Part shown: positions 5,122 through 9,207 of the stretch, piece by piece
How the letters are laid out: each line of letters begins with the position of its first letter
Numbering within the stretch: position 1 is the stretch's first letter
Source of the DNA: JAWXCM01 sp034408745
Lineage (GTDB): Bacteria > Acidobacteriota > Terriglobia > Bryobacterales > Bryobacteraceae
Direction: 5' to 3'
NCBI GenBank assembly: GCA_034408745.1
Contig: JAWXCM010000402.1
Span: forward strand, 1 to 9,207
Length of the DNA stretch: 9,207 nt
Notes under the pieces: generated by a model
Told to the model about the DNA's origin: nothing
What the model saw: the letters and a program-made list of their open reading frames with translations, nothing else
Database searches by the model: none
Position numbers and translations under genes: made by a program

Positions 5122-6703
5122 CACCACCTGGCATCCGGACGAATCCGAGCTGACTGCCTTCGCCGACGGCGAACTGAGCTCGCCGAACGTGCGGCGGGTG
5201 GAGGGTCATGTGGCTTCGTGCGACGAGTGCTCAGGCCGGCTACAGGAGTATCGCGAGTTTTGGGCGGATTACCGTGAGGCTCGGCGGAGTGCGCTGCCCG
5301 CGCCACCGGCGGCATGGGTGAATCTGCGGCCGGCGTTGCGTCAGAAGAGCCGTCAGCCGGTACCGTTTCGCGTTCCCTTAAAGTGGGTGGCTGCCGCGGC
5401 GGCGCTGGTGATCGGTGTCTTCCTTTTTCAGACCACCACGTCGAGGACTTTGAGTGCGGCGGAGTTGCTGCGTGACGCCATCGTGGCTCAGAAGCGCACC
5501 GCGGTGCAGGCTGGTGCGCAGCAGAAGAAACGGATTCGCGTGAAGACGAGGCGGGCGCAGTTTGTCAGGTCGGGCATGGGCGCCGAAGAAGCACGGCTGG
5601 CGCGGCTGTTCGAAGACGCTCGATTCCGCTGGGAAGAGCCGCTGGATCCGACATCGTTCGCCGAATGGCGTGACGGGCTGGCGCACAAAGAAGATCAGGT
5701 TCGGGAGCTGCCGGGCAAGCTGTATCACCTGACCACATCGACGAAGGACAGTTTGCTGGAGGAAGCGTCCATTACAATTCGGGCCGCCGATATGCATGCT
5801 GTTGAGACCACATTCCGATTCCGCGGGGATGAGTATGTGGAGGTGAGCGAGGCTGGTGAGGAACCGGCTCCTGTCGCTCCGCAACAAACGGCGAAAAACG
5901 TCGCGCCGACCGTGGCGACTCCTGTACCGGTAAAGCCGGTGGGTCCGTCTGAGGAGCTGCGGGTAGTGGCTGCAATTCATGCCATACAGGCCGACCTTGG
6001 GGACCCGGTGGAGATCATGCGGGACGAGGAGCGGGGGCGGATCGTGGTGAGCGCGCTGGGTGCGGATCCGGACCGCCAGGCGCAGCTTCGTACCGCGGTA
6101 AGTTCGCTCGGCAATGTCGAGCTACGGTTTGAGCAGCCGGACGCGGTTCGCGGCTCGGCGGCTCTTTCTTCGGAGCGGCGCAGCGCGGGGGCGCCGGTGC
6201 CGCCTTCGAAGCCGAGCGAGTTGCAGGACCGTCTGGCGGCGCAACTCGGCGGGCGCACTACTGCTGAGAATTTCACGAATCATGTTATGGATTTGAGCGA
6301 GTCCGCGCTGGCCCGGGCTCATGCGCTGCGGGCGCTGGCGCGACGGTTCCCTCCCGCGGTAGAGGCGCAGTTTGGCGCAGCCGATGTCGCGATGCTGCGG
6401 AAGATTGAGGATGACCACACGCGGGCGCTGGCCGCTTCTGTTCGGCAGATGAATGACGTGATTCGTCCAGTAGTGCGGTCTGTGTCAACGAGTGCCGCGG
6501 TCGCCGACTTTGAGACGTGGCAGGCTGGCGCGGAGAACGTGCTGGGCGCGGCTCGGGAGGTGGATCAGGTGTTGACGCGCGCGCTGGCCGGAAATACTTC
6601 GGGCATTGATCCGGATGAGGCTCTGTCTAAGCTGGGCCGCGCCGCGGCAGATCTGCAGGCTCGCGTGGCGGCCTTACGGGTGACTGTTGCGAGGGCCAGG
6701 TGA
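5114..6703 (+). CDS. Transmembrane zinc-finger (ZAS) anti-sigma factor with large exported C-terminal region
   Basis: Residues 1-75 are the cytoplasmic anti-sigma domain: ELTAFADGELSSPNVRRVEG (12-31), then the zinc motif H32-x3-C36-x2-C39. One membrane helix follows at about 91-105 (WVAAAAALVIGVFLF), so the C-terminal ~420 residues should lie outside the cytoplasm. In that part, 165-245 looks like a beta-rich module (RFRWEEPLDPTSFAEWRDGL, later ASITIRAADMHAVETTFRFR) that recalls RseB/LolA-type half-barrels. A Pro/Ala/Val linker covers 250-278. Residues 281-340 (VVAAIHAIQADLGDPVEIMR, then RQAQLRTAVSSLGNVELRF) look BON-like, and about 366-529 is mostly helical and probably coiled coil. These sub-domain names are inference. 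AAAGG lies 6 nt before the ATG. Role: hold the upstream sigma factor until an envelope signal arrives. The gene overlaps sigma by 8 nt and the receptor by 4 nt. The anti-sigma call itself is firm; the sensing role is not proven. Confidence 0.9.
   Translation: MSNTTWHPDESELTAFADGELSSPNVRRVEGHVASCDECSGRLQEYREFWADYREARRSALPAPPAAWVNLRPALRQKSRQPVPFRVPLKWVAAAAALVIGVFLFQTTTSRTLSAAELLRDAIVAQKRTAVQAGAQQKKRIRVKTRRAQFVRSGMGAEEARLARLFEDARFRWEEPLDPTSFAEWRDGLAHKEDQVRELPGKLYHLTTSTKDSLLEEASITIRAADMHAVETTFRFRGDEYVEVSEAGEEPAPVAPQQTAKNVAPTVATPVPVKPVGPSEELRVVAAIHAIQADLGDPVEIMRDEERGRIVVSALGADPDRQAQLRTAVSSLGNVELRFEQPDAVRGSAALSSERRSAGAPVPPSKPSELQDRLAAQLGGRTTAENFTNHVMDLSESALARAHALRALARRFPPAVEAQFGAADVAMLRKIEDDHTRALAASVRQMNDVIRPVVRSVSTSAAVADFETWQAGAENVLGAAREVDQVLTRALAGNTSGIDPDEALSKLGRAAADLQARVAALRVTVARAR
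6691..6695 (+). promoter_or_regulatory. Ribosome binding site GAGGG for the GTG-start receptor gene
   Basis: GAGGG lies 4 nt before GTG 6700-6702, inside the last codons of the anti-sigma gene. With the signal peptide that follows, it supports the GTG start; no ATG lies at the head of this frame. Confidence 0.6.
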
Positions 6704-9207
6704 AAGTCGCGGTACTGGCGCTGTTGGCAGCCTGCTGCGCGCTGGGTCAACCCCGGGCGCAGTTTTCTGGTTTTGTGCGGGATACCAGTTCCGCCGTCGT
6801 GCAGCAGGCCGCGATATCGGTGCTGAACCTCGACACTGGGATCCGGCGCTCCACGGTGTCGAACCAGGAAGGCTTTTACGCAGTCTCGTCGCTGACTCCG
6901 GGACAGTACAAGATCACCGTGCGCAAGCCGGGATTCGCGACTGTCGCGCAGACCGGGATCGGGCTGCATTCGATGGACGTCGGGCGGCTCGACTTCACGC
7001 TGGAAGTGGGCAGCCTGCGCGATGAAATCACGGTGGATTCGCGGCCCACACTGATGAATGCCAGCGATGGTTCGTCGGGCATGGTGACCACGCGCAATCC
7101 TGCCGAGCAACTGCCCGTGAACGGCCGGGGTCTGCAGGGCCTGATCGACCTGGCACCGGGCGTCCTGACTACTCCGGCTACAGCGGGCGAGGCCGGACAG
7201 TTCAGTGTGAACGGCCAGCGCCCCGCCACCAACTACTTCACGGTCGACGGGGTGAGCGCGAACAACGGTGTCAGCGGCAGTGGACTGCCGGGGCAATTTT
7301 CCGGTTCGGCACTGCCTTCGATGTCGGCCATAGGGTCACTGCACAACCTGTTGTCGCTGGGCGAACTCGACGAGTTGAGGGTGCAGACCTCGACCTATGC
7401 GCCCGAGTATGGGCGTCTGCCCGGCGCGCAGGTTGCCGTGAGCACGCGGTCGGGTTCCAATGAGCTGCACGGCGAGGTCTTCAGTTCGTTGCGAAACGAA
7501 GCCATTGCCGCCGGGAACTGGTTCGGCAATGCCGCCGGGCTCGGCCGCATTCCGCAACGCATGGTGGACAGTGGCGGATCGCTGAGCGGTCCGGTGCTGC
7601 GCAACCGCACATTTTTTCTTGTCTCCACCGAACAGATTCGCCTCCGTCAGCCTGGGGTCGTACGCATCCCTGTCCCCTCCCTTGCTGCCCGAGACACCGC
7701 ACCCGCGTTCCCGCGCGACCTGGTCCGCTCCTTCCCTTTACCGAACGGCCCGGGGCTCGGCGGCGGCGCTGCTCTGCATACGGCGGTGACAAGTAATCCG
7801 GCCGAGGTCGGCACCACAGGCGTGCGTGTCGACCAGGCGCTGGGGAGCGTGGGCACGCTGTTTGTGCGAATCAACCATGCTCCTTCGTCGAATCAATTTG
7901 GGTATTTACAGCGAAATGAGGCGCATTTCCGGTCGCAGTCTTTGACCGTGGGTGTAATTACCGCCATTAGCCCGCGCGTGACGAATGATTTCCGGTTTGG
8001 CAACTCACGGACGCGCGTGGAATCGAGCTGGTTGCCGGGCGCGGCCAATATCGATCTGCGGAGGGTGCTGCCCTCGCCGGGTCAGAACCAGAAGTTGTAT
8101 GCGATCGGTATTCGCGGGTTCGGCCAGATTCTTACGGGCGACGCGGGTGAATCGAGGCAGGGACTGTGGAGTCTCGCCAACACGCTGTCGTTCGCGGCAG
8201 GGCGGCATGATGTACGGGCCGGGCTCGATTACCAGCGCATGACGCCGGAACGCGACAGGGCCATTGAAAGCCTGGTGCAACTGTACGACAGCTTCGAACG
8301 CCTGATGCAGGGGGCCACTCCGACGTACACGTTCGCGCAGACGGGCGGAGGGCGGAGTCTGATCGAGACCATGTCGTTCTTCGCGCAGGATACCTGGCAT
8401 GTGACTCCCCGGCTGAATCTCACCTACGGAGTTCGATGGGAGTTTACCCCCGCGCCGAGCTATCGGAATACCACGGGACCCGAGCCTCCGGGCGTTGTGA
8501 CGCTGCCGACGCCGGGCGGGTCGGTGAGCAACTTCGCCAGCGGCGGAACTCCGGTGTGGAAGACTCGATATTCTCAGTTCGCACCAAGGCTCGGAGCCGC
8601 GTGGCGGCTGGGAAATGCGACGGTAATTCGCGCCGGTGCGGGATTATTTTACGATCTGGGGTTTAGTTCGGCTGTCGATTTAATCAACGGCGCTCCTTTT
8701 AACCGGTGGCGCTCAGCGACAGGGATCGCGACCGTGGCGACGGAGAGCCTGCAGTATGGCTTCGCTCCGAATTTGAAGCTGCCGTACACGGCCCAGTGGA
8801 ATGTGACTGTCGAGCGCGGTCTGTCAGCAAATTCCGCGGTGTCGGTGGGATATGTGGGCTCCTCCGGAAAGCGGTTGATGCGGCGTGAGGGCGAACTGCT
8901 TCCGGGTCAGATCACGCCGGGCACCGTGCTGGCGACGAACAACGGCAAGTCCAGCTATCACGCGCTGCAGGTGCACTACCGGTCGCGGGACGTACGCGGT
9001 TTGCAGGGCACTGTGTCGTGGACGTGGGCCCACGCCATCGATAACGGGTCGTGGGACTCGGCGGCGTACCTTGTGTTTGCCGGGAGCGGCAGGGAAAACG
9101 ACCGGGCCTCGGCGAACTTCGATGTGCGGCAGAGTCTTCAGGGCGCACTGAGTTATGACCTCGGCCGGTCGAAACTGCCGTGGTCGCGCGGATGGCTGTT
9201 GAGTGGA
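6700..9207 (+). CDS. TonB-dependent receptor, Oar-like, with carboxypeptidase-regulatory-like N-terminus (3' partial)
   Basis: From GTG 6700 the frame is open for 836 codons to the window edge, checked codon by codon. Residues 1-20 are an export signal (KVAVLALLAACCALG); L9-A10-A11-C12 also fits a lipobox, but cleavage after ALG (14-16) is the usual outer-membrane-protein reading. Residues about 22-105 form a carboxypeptidase-regulatory-like beta sandwich (FSGFVRDTSSAVVQQ, NQEGFYAVSSLTPGQYKITV). The plug at about 138-262 includes LPVNGRGLQGLIDLAPGV, FSVNGQRPATNYFTVDGVSA and VQTSTYAPEYGRLPGAQVAV. The barrel follows, with strands such as SFFAQDTWHVTPRLNLTYGV, YSQFAPRLGAAWRL, IRAGAGLFYD and NDRASANFDVRQSLQGALSY (800-819). 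Such receptors import scarce ligands through the outer membrane using TonB energy; the ligand is unknown. No STN signalling domain is present. The start overlaps the anti-sigma stop by 4 nt (GTGA). The C-terminal strands lie beyond the window. Confidence 0.95.
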   Translation, partial: MKVAVLALLAACCALGQPRAQFSGFVRDTSSAVVQQAAISVLNLDTGIRRSTVSNQEGFYAVSSLTPGQYKITVRKPGFATVAQTGIGLHSMDVGRLDFTLEVGSLRDEITVDSRPTLMNASDGSSGMVTTRNPAEQLPVNGRGLQGLIDLAPGVLTTPATAGEAGQFSVNGQRPATNYFTVDGVSANNGVSGSGLPGQFSGSALPSMSAIGSLHNLLSLGELDELRVQTSTYAPEYGRLPGAQVAVSTRSGSNELHGEVFSSLRNEAIAAGNWFGNAAGLGRIPQRMVDSGGSLSGPVLRNRTFFLVSTEQIRLRQPGVVRIPVPSLAARDTAPAFPRDLVRSFPLPNGPGLGGGAALHTAVTSNPAEVGTTGVRVDQALGSVGTLFVRINHAPSSNQFGYLQRNEAHFRSQSLTVGVITAISPRVTNDFRFGNSRTRVESSWLPGAANIDLRRVLPSPGQNQKLYAIGIRGFGQILTGDAGESRQGLWSLANTLSFAAGRHDVRAGLDYQRMTPERDRAIESLVQLYDSFERLMQGATPTYTFAQTGGGRSLIETMSFFAQDTWHVTPRLNLTYGVRWEFTPAPSYRNTTGPEPPGVVTLPTPGGSVSNFASGGTPVWKTRYSQFAPRLGAAWRLGNATVIRAGAGLFYDLGFSSAVDLINGAPFNRWRSATGIATVATESLQYGFAPNLKLPYTAQWNVTVERGLSANSAVSVGYVGSSGKRLMRREGELLPGQITPGTVLATNNGKSSYHALQVHYRSRDVRGLQGTVSWTWAHAIDNGSWDSAAYLVFAGSGRENDRASANFDVRQSLQGALSYDLGRSKLPWSRGWLLSG

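Noticed and set aside
6565..7296. 243-codon minus-strand frame opposite the anti-sigma/receptor junction
   Set aside because: The translation is compositionally biased with no recognisable fold and lies opposite two confident genes.
7612..7617. Run of six T in the receptor gene as a possible phase-variation tract
   Set aside because: Six is too short to suggest frequent slippage, the frame is intact through it, and it encodes a normal Phe-Phe barrel strand (RTFFLVS).
1..9207. CRISPR arrays, insertion sequences, tRNA or rRNA genes, long direct repeats
   Set aside because: None seen on reading both strands; nearly all sequence is accounted for by seven coding regions of consistent style.

Overview
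This is a gene-dense, GC-rich stretch with no mobile element, tRNA, rRNA or CRISPR array that I can see. The best guess for the source is an Acidobacteriota genome, probably Bryobacterales/Solibacterales. The main reason is the last gene, a TonB-dependent receptor of the Oar-like type with an N-terminal carboxypeptidase-regulatory-like domain and plug phrases such as LPVNGRGLQGLIDLAPGV, which are typical of that phylum. A secreted YVTN beta-propeller, a multi-domain GHL10 glycoside hydrolase and an ECF sigma/zinc-finger anti-sigma pair fit the same picture. The taxonomy is inference.

Layout: (1) 1-165, minus strand: the first 55 codons of a family 2 glycosyltransferase that leaves the window. 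(2) 211-2915, plus strand: a two-gene unit, a YVTN beta-propeller protein followed by a GHL10 glycoside hydrolase, with stop and start overlapping in ATGA. (3) 2864-4471, minus strand: a MscS-type mechanosensitive channel with a secreted N-terminal extension. It converges on and overlaps the hydrolase gene by 52 bp, and a perfect 8-bp inverted repeat is centred on the hydrolase stop codon. (4) 4576-9207, plus strand: ECF sigma factor, membrane-spanning zinc-finger anti-sigma factor, TonB-dependent receptor. Successive reading frames overlap by 8 and 4 nt, and the receptor starts at GTG and runs open to the end of the window.

The most interesting reading is that the sigma, anti-sigma and receptor genes form one translationally coupled circuit linking an outer-membrane receptor to transcription. 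It resembles FecI-FecR-FecA and the sigma/anti-sigma/SusC systems in logic, but its parts differ: a ZAS-type anti-sigma with an exported region of about 420 residues, and a receptor with a carboxypeptidase-regulatory-like domain where an STN domain would be expected. The rest of the window is also envelope-themed (osmotic channel, glycan hydrolase, secreted propeller), although no link between those genes and the sigma unit can be shown from sequence.

A second theme is translation start structure. Two genes without a Shine-Dalgarno sequence (propeller and channel) have a -10-like hexamer only 5-6 nt before the ATG, the arrangement expected for leaderless transcripts. The four plus-strand genes at 1185, 4576, 5114 and 6700 all have purine-rich ribosome binding sites. 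There is no gene-free stretch over 300 bases; the only gaps are 166-210 and 4472-4575.
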